A DNA stretch of 36,871 bases from Hymenobacter crusticola (GCF_002154225.1 NZ_MTSE01000021.1:50780-87650); one strand, 5' to 3'. Numbered from the stretch's first letter, positions 8,515 through 16,912 are shown. The notes: generated from the letters alone by a model not told the origin. Numbers and translations are program-made.

Positions 8515-8614
8515 GGTGGTAGCCTGGTTACCTGCTGGTAATCAGGCTACCACCGCGTAATCTGAAGTGGCTGCAAAGTACGAACAAAGAGCCAGCTGAT
8601 TACTTGAGGTAATC
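8515..8614. promoter_or_regulatory. Operator-like palindromes between HxlR and azoreductase genes
   Basis: Two palindromes share the half-site GTAATC. The first has arms 8515-8532 and 8537-8554 (18 bp, one mismatch, 4-nt centre). The second is GATTAC-ttgag-GTAATC at 8598-8614. A third lone GTAATC lies at 8557-8562. They lie in the divergent promoter region, the first about 30 nt upstream of the HxlR start. This arrangement fits autoregulation and control of azoR by a dimeric winged-helix repressor. Binding is inferred. Confidence 0.55.
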
Positions 8615-8720
8615 TGAGTACCAAACTATCTACGTGGCTACTCAGTGGGCGGGCAGTCGTCGTTGGTCGGTAGGCCAAAGGGGCTAGCTCGTAGTGTATC
8701 ACCTCCTTTACTCCCTTTTT

Positions 8721-9317
8721 ATGCAGATTCTGCAAATCATTTCCAGCGCCCGCGGCGCCGAATCGTACAGCACAAAGCTCAGCCAGGGCATCATCGACAA
8801 GCTGCTGGCTGCACAGCCCGGCAGCACCGTCGTCGTGCGAGACTTGGCCACGGCCCCTTTCCCCCACCTCGAAGAAGCGCACTTGCAAGCCTACTTCACG
8901 CCCGCCGAAGGCCGCTCGCCCGAGCAGCAGCAGGCCGTGCGTCATTCCGACGAGGCCATTGCGCAAGTCATGGCGGCCGACGTGCTCGTCATCGGGGTGC
9001 CGTTCTACAACTTCACCATCACCTCCTCCCTGAAGGCGTGGCTCGACCACCTCACGCGGGCAAACATCACGTTCCGCTACACACCTACTGGCCCAGAAGG
9101 ACTTATCACGGGCAAGAAGGTATATCTGGCGGTGGCCAGCGGCGGCATCTACTCCGAAGGGCCCATGCAGCCGTATGATTTTGCCACGCCCTACCTGCGC
9201 TGGATGCTCGGCTTCCTAGGTATGACCGACGTGACCGTGGCCCGGGCCGAAGGCGTCAAGTTGCCGGAGTTCCAAGCTACCGCGTTGCAAAAGGGCATTG
9301 CTAGTGTAGCTGTGTAG
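8721..9317 (+). CDS. azoR: FMN-dependent NADH-azoreductase / quinone reductase
   Basis: A flavodoxin-fold enzyme of 198 residues that reduces azo bonds and quinones by two electrons using NADH and FMN, in the cytosol. Visible signatures are the phosphate-binding SSARGAES near residues 8-15, VLVIGVPFYNFTITSSLKAW near 91-110 (the PMYNF-like FMN loop) and the ASGGIYSEG loop near 134. I use the ATG at 8721-8723 (MQILQII). The nine codons upstream in frame do not resemble the family. It is divergent from the HxlR regulator and ends just before a strong terminator. Confidence 0.9.
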   Translation: MQILQIISSARGAESYSTKLSQGIIDKLLAAQPGSTVVVRDLATAPFPHLEEAHLQAYFTPAEGRSPEQQQAVRHSDEAIAQVMAADVLVIGVPFYNFTITSSLKAWLDHLTRANITFRYTPTGPEGLITGKKVYLAVASGGIYSEGPMQPYDFATPYLRWMLGFLGMTDVTVARAEGVKLPEFQATALQKGIASVAV

Positions 9318-9354
9318 GTTAAGAAGACGGCGCAGAAGCGTTTTGTCAGTAACG

Positions 9355-9405
9355 GAATAATCCCAGCCATTGCGCCCTTACTTGGAGCAATGGCTGGGAT
9401 TATTC
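9355..9405. terminator. Bidirectional terminator between azoR and the GH92 gene
   Basis: A perfect 19-bp inverted repeat (arms 9355-9373 and 9387-9405) with a 13-nt loop and A/T-rich ends (GAATAAT/ATTATTC). It sits between convergent genes, so it probably ends transcripts from both sides. Confidence 0.8.
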
Positions 9406-9471
9406 TGTTGCGCTAAACCTAGGGTCGGTTAGGGCTTTGCAGATGCGATCGTCGCGCCGGCTTGCTAGCTT

Positions 9472-11541
9472 TTACTTTCCCACCTTGCCCGTGGCAATCC
9501 ACGGCTGCTGCGTACCCCACGTCACGTTAGGCGCGTCGGCGGCCACGAATACCAGCGTGCCACCGGCGGCTAGCTCCTGGTGCGTGAGCCAGTTGCGGTT
9601 CAGGGGCTTCCCATTCAGGCGCGCGGCTTGAATATAGCGGCGACCAGGCGCGTAGTTTTCTACCTGAATGACCAACGGCTGCTTAGCCGCTACTTGTAGC
9701 TTGATCTGGCGGAACAAAGGCAGGTTCAGGTAATACACCGGCTGGCCCACGCAAGCCGGCATCAAGCCACAAGCCGTCAGCACGTACCACGCCGACATGG
9801 CACCCGCATCGTCGTCCATGGTACGCAGGTAGGCTTGGGGCTGGTTCTGGTAGATGCGCCCGATGTAGGGGTCGATGCCGCGGCTGTTGTCGTTGAAGTA
9901 GTGCTGCACCACCGTGTCGGCGGCGAGCTGGTGCATGAGCGCCTGCGACTTCCACGGCTGCTGCGTGGCATTGTAGAGCGTGGGCGCTTGCAGGTCCGTC
10001 TCGTTGGCGTGGTTGTAGTAGTCGCCGGCAAAAAACGCGTCGAGCTGCTGGCGAAATGGCGCCTCGCCGCCCATCATTTCCTGCAAACCCTTGATATCGA
10101 AGGGCACATTCCAGCGGTATTGCCAGATGGTGCCCTGGTACAGCCCGCGAGTCGGCAACCGGTCCACGTCGGGGCGCGTCATGTCCTGGAAGTCCTTGCG
10201 CCAGTAGTCTTGGTATTGCAGCGCCTTCTGCCGGTACTTGGCACTTAAGGGTTTGTCCTTCAGAATACCTAAGATTTCGGACAGCGCCCACGCGTCGTAC
10301 GACGACTCTAGGGCCTTGTCGGGGTGTGAGTAGTCGAGCCGCTCGGCTTCGCTAATAAGGGAGTCGCGGATGCCGCGCAGGTCCACGGCGTAGCCTTTGC
10401 GCACCGCATCCAGCAGCACCACTATGGCGTGCTCGGTGCGCACCGTGGGAGAAGGCTCGTGCTGGGTGGCGAAGTTCTTCTTGCCGTAGCGGTACAGGTT
10501 GGCCAACGAGGGCGCAATAGCCTGAAACTCGTTGGGGTAGGCTAGCGAGAACAGCGGCAGCTGCGTGTGGTAGTTGTCCCAAATGGCCCAACCATTGTAG
10601 ACAGGCTGCTTCGACTTTTGCAACGACCCGTCAATGGCCCGGTACCGCCCGTCTGGCTCCGACACCAAGTAGGGCGACTGCAACGTGCGGTACAGCAGCG
10701 AGTAAAACAGCTTCTGGCGGTCCGCCTCGCCCTGCACTTGCACGCGGGCTAGCTGCGCCGCCCAGGCTTGGCTCGCGGCCCGGCGCACCTCCTCGAACGA
10801 AGCGCGGGCCTGCCGCTGCACCGTGGCTTGCGCATCGGCAACACTCACGGAGGAGAATGCCACGCGCACCTCCACGTCGGCGGTACCCGTGGTGGGCAGC
10901 CGGGCTAGCACCTGGTGCGCGCCGGCCGCCGTCCACTGCACCAGCTGGTTGATTTCGAGGTAGTAGTAGAGTCGGTACGTGCCCGCGCTGCACGTCGTGC
11001 CAGCTTCAATCCAGCCGCTGAGGGCAGCATTTTGCGTGGCGTGTTCTTCCTGCTTGAAGCCGTTCGCCAAGGAGTGCGCTAGGTTGAGGTAGAGCGTCCG
11101 CTCGGCACCCGCGGGGAAGTGGTAGCGGTGCAAGCCAAAGCGTTGCCCCACGGTCAGCTCGGCGCCTATTCCGTTGGCGAACGTGACGCCGTAGTAACCG
11201 GGCTCCGCATGTTCGCTTTTTTTGAGTAGTTGCGTCTGTTGTGGGCCCGGACCTAGGCAGGGCTTTACGAGCAGGTTACCGCCCGCGCCTTGGCAGCCTA
11301 CCCCTTCAAAGCGCGTGTGCGTAAACCCTAGGAAAGTACGGGCCAGGTGCTCGTAGCCGGTGTGCGTGTTGGGGTACGTCTGCGGCCCCAGGCTGAGCAT
11401 TGAAAATGGGTAGGAAGCCGCCGGTGAAAGCTGCCCATGGTCACCGGACGTTCCTAAGAAGACATTGACTTGCTGAGTGGGTGTTTGGGCTAAGGCAGGA
11501 AAAAAGATTAGCAGGGAAAAGAGCCGGAGTAAATAGCGCAT
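9472..11541 (-). CDS. GH92 family alpha-mannosidase, exported
   Basis: Predicted exo-acting alpha-mannosidase cleaving alpha-linked mannose from glycans, exported to the periplasm or outer surface. The 689-residue product starts with a signal peptide (MRYLLRLFSLLIFFPALAQT). The GH92 N-terminal beta-sandwich follows (NVFLGTSGDHGQLSPAASYP, then GFTHTRFEGVGCQGAGG). The (alpha/alpha)6 domain carries GWAIWDNYHTQLPLFSL, NETDLQAPTLYN and, near the end, RTMDDDAGAMSAWYVL. In characterised GH92 enzymes the matching acidic cluster and a Glu form the inverting catalytic, calcium-dependent centre. It is slightly shorter than the usual 730-780 residues. I start at the ATG at 11539-11541, which gives a good signal peptide. 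It is the last gene of a three-gene hydrolase operon. Confidence 0.9.
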   Translation of the reverse strand: MRYLLRLFSLLIFFPALAQTPTQQVNVFLGTSGDHGQLSPAASYPFSMLSLGPQTYPNTHTGYEHLARTFLGFTHTRFEGVGCQGAGGNLLVKPCLGPGPQQTQLLKKSEHAEPGYYGVTFANGIGAELTVGQRFGLHRYHFPAGAERTLYLNLAHSLANGFKQEEHATQNAALSGWIEAGTTCSAGTYRLYYYLEINQLVQWTAAGAHQVLARLPTTGTADVEVRVAFSSVSVADAQATVQRQARASFEEVRRAASQAWAAQLARVQVQGEADRQKLFYSLLYRTLQSPYLVSEPDGRYRAIDGSLQKSKQPVYNGWAIWDNYHTQLPLFSLAYPNEFQAIAPSLANLYRYGKKNFATQHEPSPTVRTEHAIVVLLDAVRKGYAVDLRGIRDSLISEAERLDYSHPDKALESSYDAWALSEILGILKDKPLSAKYRQKALQYQDYWRKDFQDMTRPDVDRLPTRGLYQGTIWQYRWNVPFDIKGLQEMMGGEAPFRQQLDAFFAGDYYNHANETDLQAPTLYNATQQPWKSQALMHQLAADTVVQHYFNDNSRGIDPYIGRIYQNQPQAYLRTMDDDAGAMSAWYVLTACGLMPACVGQPVYYLNLPLFRQIKLQVAAKQPLVIQVENYAPGRRYIQAARLNGKPLNRNWLTHQELAAGGTLVFVAADAPNVTWGTQQPWIATGKVGK

Positions 11542-11622
11542 GAAACGGCAAGAGGGATAGAAAGAGAGACGAACGGGCGAAGATGGAGCCCTGCCCAATA
11601 CGCCAGCAAGTGGTACTGCTAC

Positions 11623-12351
11623 CTACAAATACAAGTTGACCATCTGCCGCCAAGCCGTGGGGTTGTGGGCCTCTCCTTCCCACACATGCAGTTCATGGTC
11701 AATGCATTTGGCCTGAAGCTGCTGACTGAGAAAGAAGTTGTCCGACAAAAAAGCGTCTTCCGCCCCAATAGCCAGCGTGATACCTAGGCGGCGGAGGTGC
11801 TGCAAGTAGAAGTCGTCGGTGAGCTGCGGGAGGTAGCGGTTGGGCGTGTTCAGGTACACGTCATCGTCCACGTAGCCTTGAAACAAATCGGCGAACGTGG
11901 CCATGGCCTGAGTCAGGTCGTAGCGGCCACTCATGCCTACTACCCGGCCGAACCGATCGGGGTGCCGAAAAGCTAGGTTTACGGCGTGAAAAGCGCCCAT
12001 GCTACAGCCGGCGGCCAGCAGAAACATGTTAGGATTAATCGCTTCTGAGAACGGCAGTACCTCGTCCAGAATGTAGCGCTCGTACTGCAAGTGGCGCTGA
12101 ATTCGCTCGGCCGGATGCTTGGTTTTGCAATACAAGCTTTCCGCGTCGATGCTATCCACGCAGTAAAGCTGCAAAAAGCCGCTCTCGATCTTGGGCCGCA
12201 GCGCTTCCACCGCGCCCCAGTTCTCGTAATCGTAGAAATGCGCTTTCCGAGTAGGAAAGAATAAGACCCGCGCGCCCTCCTTGCCGAAGACGAGCAGCTC
12301 CATGCGTCGATTCAAAGCCGGACTAAACCATTCGTGGTACTCGCGGTGCAT
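11623..12351 (-). CDS. Alpha/beta-hydrolase esterase
   Basis: A 242-residue alpha/beta hydrolase of the putative esterase (esterase D-like) group. The nucleophile elbow is GCSMGA with Ser near residue 117. An acid in GAEDAFL and a late His in VWEGEAHNPTAW complete a plausible catalytic triad. No signal peptide is seen, so it is likely cytosolic. The frame is open to an ATG at 12381, but those ten residues (LSTCCSPTRM) are poor, so I prefer the ATG at 12349-12351 (MHREYHEWF). It sits between the SGNH hydrolase and GH92 genes on the same strand. Deacylation of a sugar released by the GH92 enzyme is a guess from context. Confidence 0.82.
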   Translation of the reverse strand: MHREYHEWFSPALNRRMELLVFGKEGARVLFFPTRKAHFYDYENWGAVEALRPKIESGFLQLYCVDSIDAESLYCKTKHPAERIQRHLQYERYILDEVLPFSEAINPNMFLLAAGCSMGAFHAVNLAFRHPDRFGRVVGMSGRYDLTQAMATFADLFQGYVDDDVYLNTPNRYLPQLTDDFYLQHLRRLGITLAIGAEDAFLSDNFFLSQQLQAKCIDHELHVWEGEAHNPTAWRQMVNLYL

Positions 12352-12402
12352 ACGGGTAGGCGAACAACAAGTGGAGAGCATATCGGATCCGGAAAGTGAC
12401 GG

Positions 12403-13014
12403 TTAGGTCTGCGCGGGTAGCATACGCCCTAGCTGCTCCCCGATTTCGCGCTGCCACAAGGCGTAGCCCTGCGGCGACAAGTGTAAGCCATCGGGGTCAA
12501 ACAGCGCGGGTTGAGGCTGGCCTCGTTCGTCCAGCATCTGGTGGTAAAGGTCTAGGTAGTAGAGCGGCGCACCTTGGCGGCTGATCAGCTGCTCAATGCA
12601 GTAGTTGGCGTACTCAATGTTACCGCGCAAGTGCTGCCGGGCTAGGCTAGGCTTGATGGAAATAAAGCACACGGGTATTTTGCCCACCGTGGCCTGCACG
12701 CGCGCCAGCAGCTGCTCAAAAAATAACACCACTTCCTCAGGATTGCGACCATCCCCTAGGTCGTTGTCGCCGGCGTATACGAAGAGATAATCGGGCTGTT
12801 GGCGCGGCACGACCCGGTCGAAAAACCAGGCGCACGCCGCCAGCGTCGAGCCCCCAAAGCCTAGGTTGACCGCCTCAATTTGGGGGAAGCACCGCTCTAG
12901 TTCCTCCCCCCAACGGGTGAACGTGGAGCTGCCATAAAACACCACTTTCGGCCGTTCGGACTTGGTTGCTGGCTTTTGCTCCAGTCGGCGGATATCATCT
13001 TGGTACCACTGCAT
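12403..13014 (-). CDS. SGNH/GDSL hydrolase
   Basis: A 203-residue SGNH esterase. Block I is YGSSTFTRW near residues 28-36 with the nucleophile Ser, block II is GFGGSTLAA near 53, block III is YAGDNDLGDG near 81, and block V is DPDGLHLSPQGY near 173-184 with the Asp-x-x-His pair. There is no signal peptide. It is the first gene of a minus-strand operon followed by an esterase and a GH92 mannosidase, with a gap of about 20-50 nt to the next gene. Such enzymes often remove O-acetyl groups from sugars. The substrate is not determined. Confidence 0.87.
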   Translation of the reverse strand: MQWYQDDIRRLEQKPATKSERPKVVFYGSSTFTRWGEELERCFPQIEAVNLGFGGSTLAACAWFFDRVVPRQQPDYLFVYAGDNDLGDGRNPEEVVLFFEQLLARVQATVGKIPVCFISIKPSLARQHLRGNIEYANYCIEQLISRQGAPLYYLDLYHQMLDERGQPQPALFDPDGLHLSPQGYALWQREIGEQLGRMLPAQT

Positions 13015-13276
13015 GTGTTCTGGGGAAAGCGCTAAGCGTGGCCGAAGCCTAGGCTCAGAAAGAAAATCTTGCGGCGGCGACTAGGCAAGCTTGTCCCTTC
13101 GCAAAGATTGGCTGAAAAGTAGGACCGCATTGCTGCGCCAACCAATGGCTGACGTGCTGGGCTAACTGACGATCATGGCAACCCGAAGTTGCACCTAGGT
13201 GCGGCGGATCCTAGCTTTTGTGTTGTGTGGCCAAGCTACAGACAGGTTAATCGCACGCACCGGGTAGACACAGGCC

Positions 13277-13347
13277 AGCCATACGGCTCTAAGCTAAAGC
13301 CCCGGGCTGCTTGGCAACCGGGGGCTTTAGCTTAGAGCCGTATGGCT
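13277..13347. repeat. Perfect 27-bp inverted repeat
   Basis: Arms 13277-13303 and 13321-13347 are perfectly complementary, separated by 17 nt that can pair further with mismatches. No T-run follows on either strand and no intact gene ends nearby. It resembles the other long hairpins in this window (1647-1760 and 14367-14424) in size but not in sequence. Confidence 0.7.
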
Positions 13348-13666
13348 GCTTTGGCTAGCCTTGCAAGAGGGTGGGCATGATGGTGGCAAGCGACACCCGA
13401 CCAGCAACATAACGGGCCAACAAAATATGCGCCGAGGTGCTAAGTGGTGGCGCACCGCAGAGTTGCAGCGCTATCCGGATACTTAGTAAGCGGCGGCTGG
13501 TGGTGGGGGCAGCCGGAGCTGGTGCTAGTATCTTCGTAGGCGACAAGGGGCAATGTTCGAATAAGATATTGTGCATGGTTGCGCGATACATGAGACGGGA
13601 GCAGACACCTTCCCCAAAGCTTTCGGAGGGCTTAGGTGAGCAAGGCGCTGGTTCGCTATAATAAAC

Positions 13667-13849
13667 CTAGGCCGCCTTGTCCCAGCCGAGCTGCGTGGAG
13701 GACGCCGCCAGTCCACGGGCTTGCTGGGGAGGCGCCGGAAACAAAAGCGTCGCATCCGTAGCCGTCACTGTGGAGCTGGCTTCGGGGACGTAGCGCCGTT
13801 TCTGACGATAGCCCAAACGGCCATTCCGGTACTGAAAAGCCATTTTCAT
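13667..13849 (-). CDS. Possible small ORF of 60 codons
   Basis: Begins in the ATGA overlap with the 37-codon ORF upstream and encodes an Arg/Tyr-rich start (YRNGRLGYRQKRRYVPEA) followed by an Ala/Pro/Thr-rich tail. It is not recognised. A clear Shine-Dalgarno sequence is absent, as is common in Bacteroidota. It may not be a gene. Confidence 0.2.
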   Translation of the reverse strand: MKMAFQYRNGRLGYRQKRRYVPEASSTVTATDATLLFPAPPQQARGLAASSTQLGWDKAA

Positions 13850-13959
13850 ATAAATAAGCTAGGCGTGGTCGTAGTCGGGGCGGTAACTTGCGTTGGGCGG
13901 ATGAGCGCGGCCAGACGTAGCAGCCAATGTGCGCGGAATGTTTGCTTGCGTTTGTTCAT
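13846..13959 (-). CDS. Possible small ORF of 37 codons
   Basis: Starts at the ATG at 13957-13959 and encodes a basic, then Thr/Pro-rich peptide (MNKRKQTFRAHWLLRLAAL at its start). Its TGA stop overlaps the ATG of the next small ORF (ATGA). No family recognised. The overlap is the only positive evidence, and it could be chance. Confidence 0.2.
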   Translation of the reverse strand: MNKRKQTFRAHWLLRLAALIRPTQVTAPTTTTPSLFI

Positions 13960-14366
13960 GGCGTAGAACGATTATCACGACAAAATTCGGCGTCTTAGAT
14001 TACCTCAATGTGCTGGTGCTGTAACGGTTTGATGAAGCTTACAACCCGTTGCACTCTGCCTTTAGCAACAACGCCTAACGCATTTGCTCTGCCAGGAATT
14101 GAGCAGGAACCACGCACGACCTGCTGCCTGCTACAAGGGTTGTCCGTCGGTAACGGGTACCCTTGTGGCGGCGAATCCCATAGATTCGCTTTGCATGAGA
14201 TCAGCATTTGTCAATAGTTAGTCCCAGCTAGGATAGCACGTGCATTAACCTTCTATCGCTGAACCAAAGGCCCCTATTTTTACTCAACTCTTGCTAGCTC
14301 TTGCTTACTTGATCGGAAGTTTGGTCGGCAGCTAATTACCGCAAGTCTGGCAGACCTACAAGGCAG

Positions 14367-14424
14367 ATAACCCACTAGGTAGCAGCTCACGTCAGCCGGC
14401 GTGGGCTGTTACCTAGTGGGTTAT
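14367..14424. repeat. Inverted repeat, terminator-like
   Basis: Arms 14367-14390 and 14401-14424 are 24 bp with two mismatches, and the loop is 10 nt. GAAAAAAG follows on the plus strand, which reads as a T-run before the hairpin on the minus strand. It lies about 30 nt before the broken aldo/keto reductase. Confidence 0.5.
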
Positions 14425-14453
14425 GAAAAAAGCGTACAGCTAGGTATAGAATG

Positions 14454-14660
14454 ATGGAACTAACACTGAATAATAGCCTAAAAATGCTGCTGCTTGGTTT
14501 TGACACTTACTTGCTGCGAGACGGTTTATAGCGTGTGAGCAATCTGTATTAAATACGTTAACCATTAGCGACCGACTGATCGACACCGCTGCGGCCTACG
14601 CTAATGAGGAACCGACGGGCAGAGCGATAAAAAAAGTAGTTCAGCTCGCGAGAGACTGTG
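14454..14660 (+). pseudogene. Aldo/keto reductase, 5' fragment, broken
   Basis: The ATG at 14454 begins a frame reading LKMLLLGFDTYLLRDGL, which matches the start of aldo/keto reductases (normally LLGFGTYLL). That frame stops at TAG 14529-14531. From 14534, in a different frame, comes CEQSVLNTLTI and then RLIDTAAAYANEE and GRAIKK. This is the family motif holding the catalytic Asp and Tyr. Homology fades near a run of seven A at about 14630-14636, and the remaining two thirds of the gene are absent. So there is at least one nonsense change, a frameshift and a 3' deletion. The intact gene would have been an NADPH-dependent carbonyl reductase like those common beside the oxidoreductase that follows. 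Confidence 0.75.
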
Positions 14661-15155
14661 TTGAATACCTACGTTCGTCAGTGTACTTAGCGGCAACAAG
14701 CTCAGCTAGTCTTCTCTTGCCTTTTAAAGATTATTCGCCCGGTGAACGGTAAACCCGGCACCTGACCTTAGACCCGCAAAAAGTAGCGTTTTGTATTACG
14801 TCCCAGAAGAATGGTCAGTTTCTTCCTACCCCTCCTACCTCTGTGCTAGTAAGGATTAAGCTACGTGACAGTGCTGCGTCGGAAACAAGTCAACAGTTTT
14901 AACCCGGAGCGGGATGGTCGTTATAGGTACTGCCAGCAGGAATATCACGCAAGTGGCACTTGCGTGATATTCATACTTTTTAGATTGAATCGTGTTTTTT
15001 GCCCCTATGGGCAAGAGGGACCTTTGTAGAGTCGATTGCACCAACCAAAATAGGGCACCGACAAGCTGATTTCTAAGACCCAACGCTGCCAGCTAGGTAG
15101 CCATAGGCTAGCAGCTTACAAATGCGACTTCACACGCAATTCAATCCTACTTAAC
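14661..15155. other. Intergenic region upstream of the quinone oxidoreductase
   Basis: No gene recognised in about 495 bases. It contains a tight terminator-like hairpin at 14940-14980. The stretch 15061-15155 should carry the promoter of the oxidoreductase that follows. Confidence 0.4.
14940..14980 (+). terminator. Tight hairpin with T-run
   Basis: GAATATCACGCAAGTG at 14940-14955 pairs perfectly with 14957-14972 and is followed by ATACTTTTT. This is a canonical plus-strand terminator shape, but no intact plus-strand gene lies upstream. It might end a small RNA, or be the relic terminator of the degraded aldo/keto reductase. Confidence 0.65.
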
Positions 15156-16218
15156 ATGGCAACTACAGCTGAAAAAGATTATCCGACATCCCAAAAGCAA
15201 GAGGCCAGGCCGACCACTACAATGAAGGCGGTGCAGCTACACGAGTTCGGTGGCCCAGAGGTATTGCGCTACGAAGAGGCGCCAAAGCCCGAGCTACAGG
15301 TGGGCGAGGTACTCGTGCGGGTGCACGCGGTGAGTCTCAATCCTCCCGACTGGTACCTGCGCGACGGGTATAAGATGCTGCCGCCGGAGTGGCGGCCATC
15401 GGTGACGATGCCCTTGATTCTGGGGACAGATATATCGGGTGTTGTTGAAGCCGTTGCGCCGGATGTGGAGAGCTTTGCGGTGGGCCAGGAAGTATATGGC
15501 ATGGTCCGGTTTCCGAGCGTGGGCGAGAGCCGGGGGTATGCCGAGTACGTGGCGGCGCCCGCGGCAGACCTAGCCCTCAAGCCGGCCGGGCTTGACCACG
15601 TGCACGCCGCCGGGGGTCCGATGTCGGGGCTCACTGCTTGGCAGTACCTCATTGAACTGGGCCACACGGAGCCCAACCCGTTTCAGCCGGAGCCGCATCG
15701 CCCGGTGCCACTCCAGGGCAAGCGCGTGCTCGTTAACGGGGCCGCGGGGGGGGGTAGGCCACCTAGCGGTGCAGCTGGCAAAATGGCAAGGCGCTTACGT
15801 CATTGCGGTGGCCTCCGGCAAGCAGGAAACCCTGCTGCGCGAACTTGGCGCGGATGAGTTTATTGACTACACTCAAACCCCGGCCGAGGATGTCGTCCAA
15901 GACCTAGACCTCGTTCTCGATACCCTTGGTGGTCCTACCACGGGTCGTTTCTTGCGGGTGCTGAAGCGGGGCGGCGCGTTATTCCCGGTATTTTTAGGCT
16001 TCAACGAGGCCGAGCAGGCTGCGCAGCTGGGCATCACGGTTTCGATGGCGCAAGTGCGTTCTAGCGGGTCGCAACTGGCCAAACTTGGACGCTTGCTCGA
16101 GGCTGGGACAATTCGCGTGGTCATTGATAGCACATTTCCGCTCGCCGAGGCCCGCCAGGCGCACGAGCGCGCCGCCCAGGGGCACATCCAGGGCAAAATC
16201 GTGCTCACCGTGGCGTAA
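15156..16218 (+). pseudogene. NADP-dependent quinone oxidoreductase (MDR family) split by a frameshift
   Basis: A zinc-free medium-chain reductase of the quinone oxidoreductase type. The first part (from ATG 15156, or ATG 15222 at MKAVQLHEFGG) carries the catalytic domain, with HAVSLNPPDWYLRDGY and LGTDISGVVE. The second part carries the Rossmann domain, with GGVGHLAVQLAKW and FIDYTQ. The two halves are in different frames. The shift is at a run of nine G at 15746-15754, in codons for the NGAAGGVGH nucleotide-binding loop. Eight G would restore a continuous protein of about 354 residues. No other damage is visible, so this is a sequencing error, a recent mutation, or a switchable tract. The intact enzyme would reduce quinones or enones. 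Confidence 0.85.
15746..15754 (+). repeat. Nine-G homopolymer, frameshift site
   Basis: GCC GCG followed by a G-run, then TAGGCC. With nine G the frame ends soon after in an unrelated tail. With eight the Rossmann loop reads through. Such tracts are prone to slipped-strand mutation. Confidence 0.85.
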
Positions 16219-16279
16219 GCGCTGCTACTTGATAGGCAAGCCGCAACCATTATCCTAGCCACGTCTACCCCCTACCCCA

Positions 16280-16600
16280 ATGCCTACCCATGATAAGTCC
16301 GCCGAACGTCACCTGCTGGTCACTGTTCGCAGTCAGCCTACTCACCGCTCGTTCGTACAAGAACTCCTGCTCGAACTCGTGGGGTTGGTTCGCCAAGAAA
16401 CTGGCTGCCTGTACTATAACATCTTTCAGCAAGCCGAAGACGCCGACGCGTTCATGATAGCCGCCGCCTGGGTTGATGAGGAAGCCGTAGCCGCGCACCC
16501 TACGCCTGCGCAGTCCCGCTTGGTCGAACGGATGCTGCCACTGCTAGCCACGCCCATGCACGTTCTTCCGCTGCGGCGGGTAAGCGAGAACCCGGCCTAA
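16280..16600 (+). CDS. Antibiotic biosynthesis monooxygenase (ABM) domain protein
   Basis: A 106-residue single ABM-domain protein, probably a quinol monooxygenase-like or small-molecule oxidising enzyme. Typical features are the strand with HLLVTVRSQP, RQETGCLYYNIFQ near residues 38-50 and AAAWVDEEAVAAHPT near 60-75, where the His is common in the family. It follows the quinone oxidoreductase by 61 nt on the same strand, so the pair may act on the same quinone or aromatic substrate. It is convergent with the damaged HxlR gene. Confidence 0.85.
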   Translation: MPTHDKSAERHLLVTVRSQPTHRSFVQELLLELVGLVRQETGCLYYNIFQQAEDADAFMIAAAWVDEEAVAAHPTPAQSRLVERMLPLLATPMHVLPLRRVSENPA

Positions 16601-16639
16601 GTGCTGTGCTAGCTAAGGGCTTGCCTGAGGCTATCTGGT

Positions 16640-16912
16640 TTAAGCCGGTAGGATGGCGGATGGCCGGGGCTGCCCTACAATGGTTTGGTGATGCGTCAGG
16701 CCCCATTCGCGCATAGCAGCCACCACGGGGTAGAGGGTGCGGCTGTAGGCAGTGGCCGAGTATTCGACTGTAATGGGCCGCGTATAGCAGACGGTGCGGG
16801 TCACGAGCTGGTGCTGTTCCAGTTCCAGCAATTCCTTCGACAAATAAGGACTGCCCCGGTTCGCGGGTTTATTTGCAGTACCGCTTGCTTGATTTTCGTA
16901 CTTTCGCTGCAT
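16640..16912 (-). pseudogene. HxlR family regulator lacking its helix-turn-helix
   Basis: The 90-codon frame opens MQRKYENQASG and then goes directly through a short unrelated linker to YLSKELLELEQHQLVTRTV. It continues through the normal wing and C-terminus (TVEYSATAYSRTLYPVV). Compared with intact relatives about 30-35 residues are missing, including the GGKWK helix and most of the recognition helix. It should not bind DNA normally. Its ATG (16910-16912) overlaps the ATG of the divergent AraC gene (16911-16913) in one CATG, leaving no promoter space, which also argues for a deletion or recombination junction here. It was probably the regulator of the ABM/oxidoreductase pair. Confidence 0.72.

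Larger units (their letters stand above)
13015..14453. other. Gene-poor intergenic region with hairpins
   Basis: No recognisable intact gene in 1.4 kb. The open frames are short and occur in several frames at once, as expected in GC-rich non-coding DNA. It contains a perfect 27-bp inverted repeat (13277-13347), an overlapping pair of small ORFs on the minus strand (13667-13959, doubtful) and a second hairpin (14367-14424). Confidence 0.5.

Noticed and set aside
9683..10291. 202-codon frame within the GH92 gene
   Set aside because: Overlaps the GH92 catalytic domain in another frame; Arg/Pro/Ala-rich translation typical of shadow frames.
13355..13755. Several 70-80-codon frames on both strands
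   Set aside because: Overlapping in multiple frames with no recognisable sequence; consistent with non-coding GC-rich DNA.
14856..15083. Minus-strand frame that looked like a transposase end
   Set aside because: No transposase motif and it crosses the terminator-like hairpin.
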